From positions 1 through 41,407 of IMG/VR virus record IMGVR_UViG_3300031976_001313: a DNA stretch of 41,407 nt, one strand, 5' to 3'. Source of the DNA: a virus. Position numbers and translations under genes: made by a program. Shown one piece after another: positions 6,708 through 13,908 of this stretch (positions are counted from its first letter, which is position 1; every line of letters begins with the position of its first letter). Under the pieces are notes generated by a model that had not been told where the DNA came from, did no database searches, and worked only from the letters and a program-made list of their open reading frames with translations.

Positions 6708-7778
6708 ATGCGCAACGATACCCGCACGCACTTCAACAGTTTCGCCGCCCAGGTGGCGAAGCTTAACGGCGTCCCGGACGCCACCCAGAAATTTGCCGTC
6801 GACCCCACCATCCAACAGCGGCTGGAGAAGCGCATCCAGGAGTCCAGCGACTTCCTCTCGCGTATCAACATGGTCGGCGTCGATGAACTGAAAGGCGAAA
6901 AGCTCGCCCTGGGTGTTACCGGCCCTATCGCCGCCCGCACCAACGTCAACAACCAGGATCGCAAAACCCGCGACCTCACCACGCTGGATGCCCAAGGCTA
7001 CGAGTGCCGAATGACCGAATTCGACACCCACCTGGGCTACGCCAAGCTGGATGCCTGGGCCAAGTTCCCCAACTTCCAGGCCATGGTGCGCGATGTGATC
7101 GTTCGCCAGCAGGCGCTGGATCGCATGATGATTGGCTTCAACGGCACCTCCGCCGCTACCCAAACCGACCCGGTGGCCAACCCCTATTTGGAAGACGTCA
7201 ACATCGGCTGGTTGCAGCACTACCGCACCCAGGCGCCTCAGCGAGTGATGAAAGACGGCAAAACCAACGGCAAAATTCTCATTGATCCAACTGCAGAGCG
7301 AAATACTGAAGGCAAATTAACGGGCGCCATTCTAGGCGACTACGCCTCACTGGATGCCCTGGTTTACGACATCATCGGCAGCCTTATCGACCCCTGGTTC
7401 CGCCGACTACCTGGGCTGGTGGTCATCCTTGGCCGCAATCTTATGGCCGATAAGTACTTCCCGCTGCTCAACCAGCTACCGCCCAGCGAGCAACTCGCTG
7501 CCGATCTGGTCATCAGCCAGAAGCGCATCGGTGGGCTGCAAGGCATGGATGTGCCCTTCTTCCCCGATAACGCGCTGATGGTCACCACCCTCGATAACCT
7601 CTCGGTCTACTGGCAGAACGGCGCCCGCCGCCGCTATGTCACCGAGAATCCCCGTCGCAACCGCGTGGAAAACTTCGAATCCTCCAACGACGCCTATGTG
7701 GTAGAGGACTTCGGTGCGGGCTGCTTGGTAGAAAACATCGAGCTGTCTGAAGCTGCTCGCAACGGGATAACGGAGTAA
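6708..7778 (+). CDS. N: Major capsid protein precursor (P2 gpN)
   Basis: A 356-residue protein; P2 gpN is 357. It opens MRNDTRTHFNSFAAQVAKLNGV, the typical gpN N-terminus, which in P2 is removed by gpO. It has an HK97-type fold by family and forms the icosahedral shell. Internal landmarks are TRTNVNNQDRKTRDLTTLDAQGYECRMTEFD reduced here to its key words NNQDRK and YECRMTEFD. Long minus-strand ORFs opposite are codon-bias shadows. Confidence 0.95.
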   Translation: MRNDTRTHFNSFAAQVAKLNGVPDATQKFAVDPTIQQRLEKRIQESSDFLSRINMVGVDELKGEKLALGVTGPIAARTNVNNQDRKTRDLTTLDAQGYECRMTEFDTHLGYAKLDAWAKFPNFQAMVRDVIVRQQALDRMMIGFNGTSAATQTDPVANPYLEDVNIGWLQHYRTQAPQRVMKDGKTNGKILIDPTAERNTEGKLTGAILGDYASLDALVYDIIGSLIDPWFRRLPGLVVILGRNLMADKYFPLLNQLPPSEQLAADLVISQKRIGGLQGMDVPFFPDNALMVTTLDNLSVYWQNGARRRYVTENPRRNRVENFESSNDAYVVEDFGAGCLVENIELSEAARNGITE

Positions 7779-7780
7779 CA

Positions 7781-8461
7781 ATGACCAGCCCAGCCCGCCG
7801 CCACTTTGAACGCGTCAGCGCCGCCCTCGCGGCCGCTGATGCCGGTGAAGCCCCCATGCAAGGCGAAGCCTTCGAGCTGATGCAAGCCGCGTTGTTTGAA
7901 GACTATCGCCTGCTCAAATCCACTCAATCAATGGAGCGCAAGGCCGAAATCAAGCGCGAGATCCTGCCCAAGTACGCCGAGTACATCACCGGTGTGCTGG
8001 AAGCAGGGCAAGGCGCCCAGGACGATGTACTGATGCGCGTCATGCTCTGGCGAATCGATGCCGGCGACCTCGCCGGGGCCATTGCGATCGCCAAGTACGC
8101 CACCAAGCACGGCCTCACCCCGCCGGATCAATTCGAGCGTGGCACCGCCGCCATCATCGCTGAAGAGGTCGCCGACCAAGCACTTAAACAGCTGGATGAA
8201 GAGGACGCTGACACCACCGCCCTGCTTGTTCACTTGATCGATGTGGAGCTACTTACCCGTGATGCGGATATGCACGACCAGATCCGCGCCAAGCTGCACA
8301 AAGCCCTGGGCTACGCCTGCCGGACTACCGGCCAGTTGGAAGATGCCCAGGCCAATCTGGAGCGCGCCCTAGCGCTCAACGACCGCATAGGCGTGAAGAA
8401 AGACCTTGAACGCCTGGAACGGGATCTGAAACAGAACGCTGCCGCGAAGCCTACGGGCTAG
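7781..8461 (+). CDS. M: Terminase small subunit (P2 gpM)
   Basis: A 226-residue protein; P2 gpM is 247. It starts 2 bases after N, MTSPARRHFERVSAALAAADAG, as in the gpM family. It recognises cos DNA and partners gpP. The middle is helical with conserved LPKYAEYITGVLEAGQGAQDDVL and MLWRIDAGD. The C-terminus contains a TPR-like helical stretch (GYACRTTGQLEDAQANLERAL split here by key words TGQLEDA and LERALALND). Confidence 0.93.
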   Translation: MTSPARRHFERVSAALAAADAGEAPMQGEAFELMQAALFEDYRLLKSTQSMERKAEIKREILPKYAEYITGVLEAGQGAQDDVLMRVMLWRIDAGDLAGAIAIAKYATKHGLTPPDQFERGTAAIIAEEVADQALKQLDEEDADTTALLVHLIDVELLTRDADMHDQIRAKLHKALGYACRTTGQLEDAQANLERALALNDRIGVKKDLERLERDLKQNAAAKPTG

Positions 8462-8593
8462 CGGCCAACCGAGTCGACCGCCGACGTCAGGGGGCGCGAC
8501 GTAAGAGCCAGGCACTAACACCTAAGCCCATGCTCACGCTCGAACGCCGCCCACCCCCTTTTACATACGCGGGCACTATAAAGAGGTAAACCG
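8462..8593. other. M-L spacer
   Basis: A 132-base gap, unusually long within the packed late operon. It has no credible ORF and ends in a GAGGT Shine-Dalgarno for L. A short GC-rich dyad (CGACGTCAGGGGGCGCGACGT) lies near 8482-8502. No function is visible. Confidence 0.3.
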
Positions 8594-9079
8594 ATGAGCA
8601 GCTTTATCTCAGCAGGCACCACCAGCAGCGCGACCGAAGCCACCACCATCGAAAACCATCTCGAAAACAACGGCTTCTGGCCAGCTATCCAGCCCAGCGA
8701 CTTCCGGGAAACCCACCGGCTGGATAGCACCATTACTAACGCCCGCATCGAAACCGCACTGAAGGCCGCCATGGCCACGGTGAACCGGGTACTGCGCCAC
8801 TGGCAGCAGGCCAAGGTCGAGGCGGGCTACCCCACCATGGAAGCGCTGCCGATTCCGGTCTGGCAAACGCCGGAAGTCTTCAACGTGCTTTATCTGCGCG
8901 CTGTTTACTCCACTGCCCACGCCAGCCTGCTAGAACGCTACGCCGATTATGACGCCACCAACAGCGGCCGGGAGCGTGGCGAAAACCTGCAAGATCCCGC
9001 CGATGGCTACCGCCGCGATGCCGCCTGGGCGATCAGCGAGATCGAAGGTCGGCCGCACAGCACGGTCGAGCTGATATGA
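8594..9079 (+). CDS. L: Head completion/stabilisation protein (P2 gpL)
   Basis: A 161-residue protein; P2 gpL is 169. It includes the conserved segment NNGFWPAIQPSDFRETHRLD and a C-terminal GENLQDPADGYRRDAAWAI. It closes the filled capsid between portal and tail. AAAGAGGTAAACC before the ATG supports the start. The end overlaps X by 4 bases. Confidence 0.92.
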   Translation: MSSFISAGTTSSATEATTIENHLENNGFWPAIQPSDFRETHRLDSTITNARIETALKAAMATVNRVLRHWQQAKVEAGYPTMEALPIPVWQTPEVFNVLYLRAVYSTAHASLLERYADYDATNSGRERGENLQDPADGYRRDAAWAISEIEGRPHSTVELI

Positions 9080-9285
9080 CCCTGCTACATGCCGAACAGC
9101 ACGACACCCTTGATGCTATCTGCTACCGCTTTTACGGCACCACCCGTGGCGTCACCGAACAGGTACTGGCTGCAAACCCAGGGCTGGCCGAACTGGGGCC
9201 GCTACTGCCTCACGGTACGCCGGTCACGCTGCCCGCCATTCCCCAGGCCACCCAACGCGCCCCCACGGTGAACCTGTGGGATTAA
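9076..9285 (+). CDS. X: Tail protein X, LysM-like (P2 gpX)
   Basis: A 69-residue protein; P2 gpX is 67. The LysM-like motif is HDTLDAICYRFYG...NPGLAELGPLLPHGTPVTLP. In P2 it is needed for tail assembly. The ATGA overlap with L implies translational coupling. Confidence 0.92.
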   Translation: MTLLHAEQHDTLDAICYRFYGTTRGVTEQVLAANPGLAELGPLLPHGTPVTLPAIPQATQRAPTVNLWD

Positions 9286-9308
9286 CGTTTTAAACCGCCG
9301 AGGCCCAC

Positions 9309-9512
9309 ATGAGCCACCACTTTGAAATCACCACCGAAAGCGCCAAGGTCACGCCCCCGGCCGTCGTCTCGCTGCTGCATGTGGGCGGCATGACGCCCGC
9401 CGACTGGGTCACGGTGCTAACGCTGCTCTACCTCGCGCTGCAGATCGGGCTGCTGGTTCCCCGCTACCTCACCCGCCTGCGCGACTACTGGGAGAAACGC
9501 CGTGGGTCTTAA
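9309..9512 (+). CDS. Holin, probable pinholin-like (S21 type)
   Basis: A 67-residue protein with one strong membrane helix (about residues 31-54), a weaker apolar segment before it (about 14-27), and a basic tail YLTRLRDYWEKRRGS. It occupies the slot of P2 holin gpY but is shorter and more like the phage 21 pinholin, whose second helix is also followed by a basic tail. The next gene is a SAR endolysin, the usual partner of a pinholin. It would depolarise the membrane and trigger the endolysin. The end overlaps the endolysin by 11 bases. Confidence 0.75.
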   Translation: MSHHFEITTESAKVTPPAVVSLLHVGGMTPADWVTVLTLLYLALQIGLLVPRYLTRLRDYWEKRRGS

Positions 9513-9987
9513 AACCAAACTTGGCGTCAGCCTAGCCGCTGGTGCCATCAGTATCGCCACCGCCGTGGTCTCGTTTTATGAAGGGTACGAACCCACCGCC
9601 TACCGCGACCCGGTGGGCATTCCTACTATCTGCTACGGCCACACCGCTACGGTGCACATGGGACAAACACTCAGCCAGGCTGAATGTACTGCCCTACTGC
9701 AGCAGGATCTGGGCGAAGCCTTCGCGGCAGTGGATCGCCGCGCCCAGGTCGAACTGCCAGCACCCACCCGCGCCGCACTGGCCTCCTTCGTTTACAACGT
9801 GGGGGCAGGCAACTTCGCCCGCTCTACCCTGCTGCGCAAACTGAATCAGGGCGACCTGCGCGGTGCCTGCCACGAGCTCTCCCGCTGGGTGTATGCCGGC
9901 GGGCGAAGACTTAACGGCCTGGTCAGCCGCCGCGCCACTGAACGCGAGCTGTGCCTGGCTGGGCTGGAACAGGAGCTAAACCCATGA
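9502..9987 (+). CDS. SAR endolysin, GH24 lysozyme (R21-like)
   Basis: A 161-residue muramidase with GTG start inside the holin gene. Residues about 7-25 are a signal-anchor-release segment rich in Ala/Gly/Ser rather than a cleavable signal. The catalytic triad spacing of phage 21 R is conserved: E27, D36 and T42 (E-X8-D-X5-T). The C-terminal half, FVYNVGAGNFARSTLLRKLN, also matches R21. It is exported in an inactive membrane-tethered form, released on depolarisation, and then cleaves peptidoglycan. The stop overlaps the Rz-like ATG. Confidence 0.92.
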   Translation: MGLKTKLGVSLAAGAISIATAVVSFYEGYEPTAYRDPVGIPTICYGHTATVHMGQTLSQAECTALLQQDLGEAFAAVDRRAQVELPAPTRAALASFVYNVGAGNFARSTLLRKLNQGDLRGACHELSRWVYAGGRRLNGLVSRRATERELCLAGLEQELNP

Positions 9988-10406
9988 CCCGCCTACTCGC
10001 CGCCCTCGCCATTCTGGGCCTGGTGCTGCTGGTCACCTGGGCGCTCTGGCAGCGCACCAACGCCGCCGAGGCCCGCGCCGATCTGGCCGAACAACAGCTG
10101 GCCGAATCTTTACAGCGCGAAGCGCAAAACATGGTGGTCATCAACGCCCTGTGGGACAACGCCCGCCGCCAGGCCAATCAGCGCCGCGCCCTGGCGCAGC
10201 AGCAAGCGGCGCTGGCCCGCACCGCCTCCAACCGCCTCACCACCATCGAGGAGCTACACCGTGAAAATGAAACGCTTCGCGCTTGGGCTACCGCTCCCTT
10301 GCCTGATGCTGTTAGCCGGATGCGCCGCCGCCCCGCCGTCACCGGCGCCGATGCTTATCACCAATCAGTGCGCGACGCCGAGCCCCTGCACGCTCCCCGC
10401 CAGTAA
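9984..10406 (+). CDS. lysB: Rz-like i-spanin (P2 LysB)
   Basis: A 140-residue protein starting MTRLLAALAILGLVLLVTWAL, one N-terminal transmembrane helix, followed by a long periplasmic coiled coil (residues about 25-110, NAAEARADLAEQQLAESLQ). I chose the ATG at 9984, overlapping the endolysin stop, over an upstream in-frame start at 9951. The inner-membrane spanin pairs with the lipoprotein encoded inside it to fuse inner and outer membranes at lysis. Confidence 0.88.
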   Translation: MTRLLAALAILGLVLLVTWALWQRTNAAEARADLAEQQLAESLQREAQNMVVINALWDNARRQANQRRALAQQQAALARTASNRLTTIEELHRENETLRAWATAPLPDAVSRMRRRPAVTGADAYHQSVRDAEPLHAPRQ

Positions 10407-10551
10407 CCCGCTCACCAATGGCGAGCTAGACCTGCAGCTGGAACGCACCGAAGCCGCCTGGGCACAATGCGCTGCCGAGGTCGATGCCATTATTGCCTGC
10501 CACGAGAATGCTGATGAAAAAGCTCCACCTGCTACGCGCCCACCTAATTAA
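10261..10551 (+). CDS. lysC: Rz1-like o-spanin lipoprotein (P2 LysC)
   Basis: A 96-residue lipoprotein in the +1 frame relative to lysB, with its 5' half nested in that gene as in classic Rz/Rz1 pairs. The signal peptide ends in lipobox LLAGC, and the mature part begins with a Pro-rich segment AAAPPSPAP. The start is GTG at 10261 or ATG at 10267. Acylated and sorted to the outer membrane, it binds the LysB periplasmic coil. Confidence 0.85.
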   Translation: MKMKRFALGLPLPCLMLLAGCAAAPPSPAPMLITNQCATPSPCTLPASNPLTNGELDLQLERTEAAWAQCAAEVDAIIACHENADEKAPPATRPPN

Positions 10552-11008
10552 CGCGGTACCGGCGCTGGCCAACGACCCCGAACGGCTGCTCACCTTTGTG
10601 GAAGAGGGCAGCATCGAATTTCGTCGGGGCCCCAACCTGACCCACGAATACCGGTTCACCGCCCAACTGGTACTCACCGACTTCAGTGCGGATCTCGACA
10701 CCATCATCGTGCCGCTGCTGAAATGGCTGGCCGAATACCAGCCGGATGTTGATCCAACGGAAGCCATCAGTTTCGAAGCCGAGATCCTCAGCCACAACGC
10801 CGTGGATGTCGCCCTGCGGGTGAAGCTGACCGAACGGGTGCTGGCCAAGATGGATTGCGACAAAGGTGAGATCAAGGTCGACCACGCCCTGCCCCGCTTC
10901 GATGTTACCGGCTGCCCCGACACTCGCTGGCAACTGTTGATTCGTGATAGCGAGATCGATGCCGACTACACCCTGGTAGCCGAGTGGGAAGGCACGCATG
11001 GCGGATAA
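10508..11008 (+). CDS. R: Tail completion protein (P2 gpR)
   Basis: About 166 residues, beginning MLMKKLHLLRAHLINAVPAL and continuing NDPERLLTFVEEG as in gpR; P2 gpR is 155. The frame is open back to 10484, but the family N-terminus fits the ATG at 10508 or 10514. It works with gpS to finish the tail tube terminus before head joining. The end overlaps S by 11 bases. Confidence 0.9.
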   Translation: MLMKKLHLLRAHLINAVPALANDPERLLTFVEEGSIEFRRGPNLTHEYRFTAQLVLTDFSADLDTIIVPLLKWLAEYQPDVDPTEAISFEAEILSHNAVDVALRVKLTERVLAKMDCDKGEIKVDHALPRFDVTGCPDTRWQLLIRDSEIDADYTLVAEWEGTHGG

Positions 11009-11456
11009 TATGGAAGCGTTAGAGGAGTGGGTCGGCCCGCTGCTGGCCAAGCTGGATGTTAAGCAGCGCCGAGCGTTGGCCCGCAACGTAGCGCGGGATC
11101 TTCGCCGCCGGCAGCGGGAGCGCATCCGCGCCCAAACCAACCCGGACGGCACGCCCTTCGCCCCGCGCAAGGAACAACGCCTGCGCGCCCAGCAAGGCAG
11201 CATCAAACGCCGCGCCATGTTCAGTAAGCTCTCCACCGCCAAGTGGCTCAAGGCCACCGCTCAAGGGGATACCGCCGTGGTGGGCTTCTTTGGCAGCGTC
11301 GCCCGCATCGCCACCACCCACCAACGCGGCCTAAAAGATCGCGTCAGCCGCGACGGCCCCCGCGTCGAGTACGCCCAGCGGGAGTTGCTGGGTTTCACCG
11401 TCTTGGATCGCGAACACATCATGGATTCTGTGTTAGAGCACTTGGGAGAGGAGTAG
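10998..11456 (+). CDS. S: Tail completion protein (P2 gpS)
   Basis: A 152-residue protein; P2 gpS is 150. Landmarks are LDVKQRRALARNVARDLRRRQ, QTNPDGTPFAPRK and the C-terminal RELLGFTVLDREHI. It is the last gene of the O-to-S late operon. In P2 the next gene is V; here 2.4 kb of cargo follows. Confidence 0.92.
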   Translation: MADNMEALEEWVGPLLAKLDVKQRRALARNVARDLRRRQRERIRAQTNPDGTPFAPRKEQRLRAQQGSIKRRAMFSKLSTAKWLKATAQGDTAVVGFFGSVARIATTHQRGLKDRVSRDGPRVEYAQRELLGFTVLDREHIMDSVLEHLGEE

Positions 11457-11487
11457 GGGTCGGCAAAATCTGCCGCCCCTTTGGACT

Positions 11488-11793
11488 TTATTGGTCAGGC
11501 TTAGACTCTGATTCCGAATCTATCAGCTCCGAGAGCGAACGGCTGTCAACAAATGCCCTAACGGCTTCTTCAACAGCCAGAACTCGCTCTTTCCAATCGG
11601 CTGCTTCTTCCGGAGAGATATCGGGACTTAATCGATGACCCGCGATGAGGTAATCATCAAAACTTTCCTCCAGACGTGCAAGTATTTCCGCATTTAAGGA
11701 ACGGTGGTGTTTGTGAGCAGCTTCTTGCAGCTTCTCTCGCATAGCATCTGGCATGCGAAGTGGATAAGGCGGCCTTTGCTTAGAATCACTCAT
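11488..11793 (-). CDS. Arc-type ribbon-helix-helix repressor (immI-like)
   Basis: A 101-residue protein. The N-terminal half is a ribbon-helix-helix domain (PPYPLRMPDAMREKLQEAA...RSLNAEILARLEES, residues about 8-45), the Arc/Mnt fold in which the first strand enters the major groove. The acidic C-terminal half is helical and unassigned. It is divergent from a second Arc-type gene and the antirepressor, and its promoter (-35 11836-11841, -10 11813-11818 on the minus strand) abuts shared AGAATC operators, as in the P22 mnt/arc/ant region. It probably represses the antirepressor operon in lysogeny. Confidence 0.82.
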   Translation of the reverse strand: MSDSKQRPPYPLRMPDAMREKLQEAAHKHHRSLNAEILARLEESFDDYLIAGHRLSPDISPEEAADWKERVLAVEEAVRAFVDSRSLSELIDSESESKPDQ

Positions 11794-11812
11794 GTTTTCA
11801 GCCCCGCTGATG

Positions 11813-11896
11813 TATATAGGGCATTATGTCCTACACTTCAAAAAGATTCTAAGAATCTATTTGACTCAGAATCATAAAGAATCTAATCTGATTCTG
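11813..11896. promoter_or_regulatory. Divergent promoters with five AGAATC operator half-sites
   Basis: Rightward promoter: TTGACT (11861-11866), 17 bases, TAATCT (11884-11889). Leftward promoter: TTGAAG / 17 bases / TATATA on the minus strand (11841-11836 and 11818-11813). Half-sites: 11844-11850 and 11852-11858 form the palindrome AGATTCT-A-AGAATCT. CAGAATCA at 11867-11874 and TGATTCTG at 11889-11896 form a second, wider palindrome enclosing AGAATCT at 11878-11884. The second set overlays the spacer and -10 of the rightward promoter, the classic arrangement for repression by an Arc/Mnt-type protein. Confidence 0.75.
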
Positions 11897-11919
11897 GTAG
11901 TCAACATGAGGAAAAACCT

Positions 11920-12183
11920 ATGGCAGTCAAGCAGCGCTCATCGTATCCATTAAGGTTCACGACCGATGAACTACGTGTTGAGGTAAAGAACGAAGCAAAG
12001 TCGAACTGCCGCAGCTTAAATGCAGAGCTTTGTGTACTGCTTCAAGAAGCAATGATAAGGCGAAAGGAAATACACCATACAAACAGGCAATACCCCAGAA
12101 ATGAAGAAGCCCCCGGCGCTGCAACGCTAAGGGCTTCAGGAAGCACAGCCCCAACCTCTATGAAAGGAACTGCACATGAATGA
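11920..12183 (+). CDS. Arc/Mnt-type ribbon-helix-helix regulator
   Basis: An 87-residue protein with N-terminal ribbon-helix-helix (SSYPLRFTTDELRVEVKNEAK...CRSLNAELCVLLQEA) and an unstructured C-terminal tail. It is the first gene of the rightward transcript, ends 8 bases inside the antirepressor gene and is translationally coupled to it, exactly as arc precedes ant in P22. By analogy it limits antirepressor synthesis after induction. The domain resembles that of the divergent gene at 11488, so the two may be paralogues sharing the AGAATC operators. Confidence 0.82.
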   Translation: MAVKQRSSYPLRFTTDELRVEVKNEAKSNCRSLNAELCVLLQEAMIRRKEIHHTNRQYPRNEEAPGAATLRASGSTAPTSMKGTAHE

Positions 12184-13027
12184 TAGCACTGCGACCCGCG
12201 AAGGTCAGGTAATCCCTTTCGATTTTGAAAGCCATTCAGTTAGAGCCGTCGCCTTTAATGACGAACCGTGGTTCGTTGCTACTGACGTGTGCCGTGTACC
12301 CTCTATAGTGAACACGACACAAGCCCTGCAAGCTTTGGATACAGATGAACGATCTATGTTTAACATAGGGCGTCAGGGAATGGTCAATATTATAAATGAA
12401 TCAGGATTGTTCATCTTGATTCTACGCAGCCGCGATGCCACAAAGCTCGGCACTCCGCAGCATCGTTTCCGCAAGTGGGTCACCGCCGAGGTACTCCCCG
12501 CCATCCGTAAGCACGGCCACTACCAAGATACCGAAGGCAAGATGGGCACCCTGATCGGCCAGACGATTGGCACCGATGGGTTCCACTGCTTGGCGGCCGT
12601 GGTAGAAGGTCGGTTACGCCGTTACCCAAAAGCCACCCAACAGCGCGCTCGCTCACACCTCTGGTCACAGGTACGCAAAGCCTTTGGTGTCAGCCGCGGC
12701 GAAGACATTCCCGCCAGCCAACTGGATGCCGCTCGCCAATTCATTGCCGCCTATGCCCTGGAAGGCGAATGGCTACCGGCCTCGCCATGCACCGCAGAAG
12801 ATGCTCACCACACCTTGCTCGACACACAGGATAAAGCCGACCAACTCAACCTACAGTCGCTATGCGGCCACATGCTGCAGATCCGTGACCTTTACCGCCA
12901 CTATCATTTATACGATGCCCTCACCCAACTTGGCTCGCCAGCCGGCAAGCGGCTCTATGGTCATGTGGTAGATGGAGCGGCGATTGCCCAACGTTACCAG
13001 CCTAAGCTGCAACAGCGTCTGCACTGA
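12176..13027 (+). CDS. ant: Antirepressor, Bro-N plus P22AR C-terminal domain
   Basis: A 283-residue protein. Residues about 12-115 are a Bro-N domain (VRAVAFNDEPWFVATDVC, LILRSRDATKLGTPQHRFRKWVTAEVLPAIRKHG by key words HRFRKWVTAEVLPAIR). Residues about 125-200 match the P22 antirepressor C-terminal domain (TIGTDGFHCLAAVVEGRL, QRARSHLWSQVRKAFGV, AARQFIAAYALEGEWLP). Such proteins bind phage CI-type repressors and inactivate them without RecA. The likely target is the S24 repressor at 33562 or that of a co-resident phage. It sits under Arc/Mnt-type control in the S-V cargo slot. Confidence 0.88.
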   Translation: MNDSTATREGQVIPFDFESHSVRAVAFNDEPWFVATDVCRVPSIVNTTQALQALDTDERSMFNIGRQGMVNIINESGLFILILRSRDATKLGTPQHRFRKWVTAEVLPAIRKHGHYQDTEGKMGTLIGQTIGTDGFHCLAAVVEGRLRRYPKATQQRARSHLWSQVRKAFGVSRGEDIPASQLDAARQFIAAYALEGEWLPASPCTAEDAHHTLLDTQDKADQLNLQSLCGHMLQIRDLYRHYHLYDALTQLGSPAGKRLYGHVVDGAAIAQRYQPKLQQRLH

Positions 13028-13042
13028 CATCTCGCCTACGAA

Positions 13043-13070
13043 AGCGCCCTACCGTCAAAGGCAGGGCGCT
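13043..13070. terminator. Hairpin between ant and the toxin-antitoxin pair
   Basis: Perfect arms AGCGCCCT / AGGGCGCT with a 12-base loop between two convergent genes. The T-run is weak (TTTCG on the minus strand), so termination strength is doubtful. Confidence 0.4.
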
Positions 13071-13099
13071 GATCATGTCATCCAGGAGAAAAGTAGCCG

Positions 13100-13462
13100 T
13101 TAGGTGAGGTCGCTTAGCTCGACATCCAGCGCATTGGCAATGCGTGTTAGCACACTCAATGAGCCGCTCTTTTTACCTGCCTCTATTTCAGAAAGGTAAC
13201 CCTGGCTAATCCCAGCATTTGCCGCCAATTCACCCCTGCGTAGGCCACGGTATTCGCGGTACACCTTCACGGGTGCCACGCCGTCCAGCAGCGCATCCAC
13301 AACCGCTTCGGGAAACGACTCTTCACCGCGAGCCACCACCGCGTTGGCAGCGTCGATATCGTCCTGGTCTTCCAACCGCGCAAGCAACGCCTGGTACTCC
13401 TGCTCAGGCAGTACCACCATCCGCTCGCCGGTGGGTGTTTGAATAATCTGAGGTACGCTCAT
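13100..13462 (-). CDS. XRE-type antitoxin with Phd-like N-terminus
   Basis: A 120-residue protein. The C-terminal half is an XRE helix-turn-helix (YRGLRRGELAANAGISQGYLSEIEAGKK, about residues 68-100). The N-terminal part (ERMVVLPEQEYQALLARLED) looks like a Phd/YefM-type segment followed by an acidic linker. It is downstream of a RelE-type toxin in the same transcript. It should neutralise the toxin and bind the AGCTAAAA palindrome at 13792 to autoregulate the operon. Confidence 0.8.
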   Translation of the reverse strand: MSVPQIIQTPTGERMVVLPEQEYQALLARLEDQDDIDAANAVVARGEESFPEAVVDALLDGVAPVKVYREYRGLRRGELAANAGISQGYLSEIEAGKKSGSLSVLTRIANALDVELSDLT

Positions 13463-13500
13463 GTAGCCTCCTGTTAAGTTACTGGTGCGCTATGGGTGCT

Positions 13501-13761
13501 TTATTGATAAACGCCGCCACGGGCACCGATGTTAATGATGTCCAACACATCGCCGCGTTCATCAATGATCACCCGCCAGTCGCCTACCCGCAGGCGAATA
13601 TAATCGCTCCCCTTCAACGCCTTCACATTATTGCGTTGGCTTTCCGGGTCTTCCGCGTAGGCTTTGATTTTGCCTTGTATGCGCTTCGACTCGGGCCGCG
13701 GCATTCGCTGCAGCACCTTTAATGCGCTTTTACGGTAAGTGATTGTCTTCATCACCATCAT
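13501..13761 (-). CDS. RelE/ParE superfamily toxin
   Basis: Up to 86 residues; the family N-terminus MKTITYRKSALKVLQRMP suggests ATG 13752 as an alternative start. The RelE fold signature is present: KSALKVLQRMPRPESKRIQGKI, then LKGSDYIRLRVGDWRVIIDE and a C-terminal INIGARGGVYQ. RelE proteins cleave ribosome-bound mRNA; ParE relatives poison gyrase, and sequence alone does not separate them firmly, though the RVGDWRVI segment favours RelE. The toxin precedes its antitoxin by 38 bases, HigBA-like order. It probably stabilises the prophage or acts in defence. Confidence 0.82.
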   Translation of the reverse strand: MMVMKTITYRKSALKVLQRMPRPESKRIQGKIKAYAEDPESQRNNVKALKGSDYIRLRVGDWRVIIDERGDVLDIINIGARGGVYQ

Positions 13762-13791
13762 TATAGCTAAAAGCGAACAAATATCGACTAT

Positions 13792-13810
13792 TTTTAGCTA
13801 TCAGCTAAAA
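13792..13810. promoter_or_regulatory. Palindromic operator of the RelE-type operon
   Basis: TTTTAGCT-ATC-AGCTAAAA, perfect 8-bp arms, about 31 bases upstream of the toxin start. A further AGCTAAAA half-site at 13765-13772 lies closer to the gene. It is the expected binding site for the XRE antitoxin. Confidence 0.65.
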
Positions 13811-13839
13811 TATAGCAATTCCCCTCCCTCTGCCGTCAT

Positions 13840-13864
13840 GGTGTAAATCACCCCACTTACACCC
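13840..13864 (+). promoter_or_regulatory. Ogr-type late operator upstream of V
   Basis: Second copy of the late palindrome (GGTGTAAATCACC then CCACTTACACCC). It differs from the 5771 copy at only two positions. A GATA-containing element starts 59 bases from the motif start, the same offset as at the FI operon. The distance from the site centre to the V start is about 57 bases. Confidence 0.75.
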
Positions 13865-13908
13865 GCCGCTGCTTCGCCTTCGCCAAACCTCGCCGCAGGA
13901 TAGCGGCT

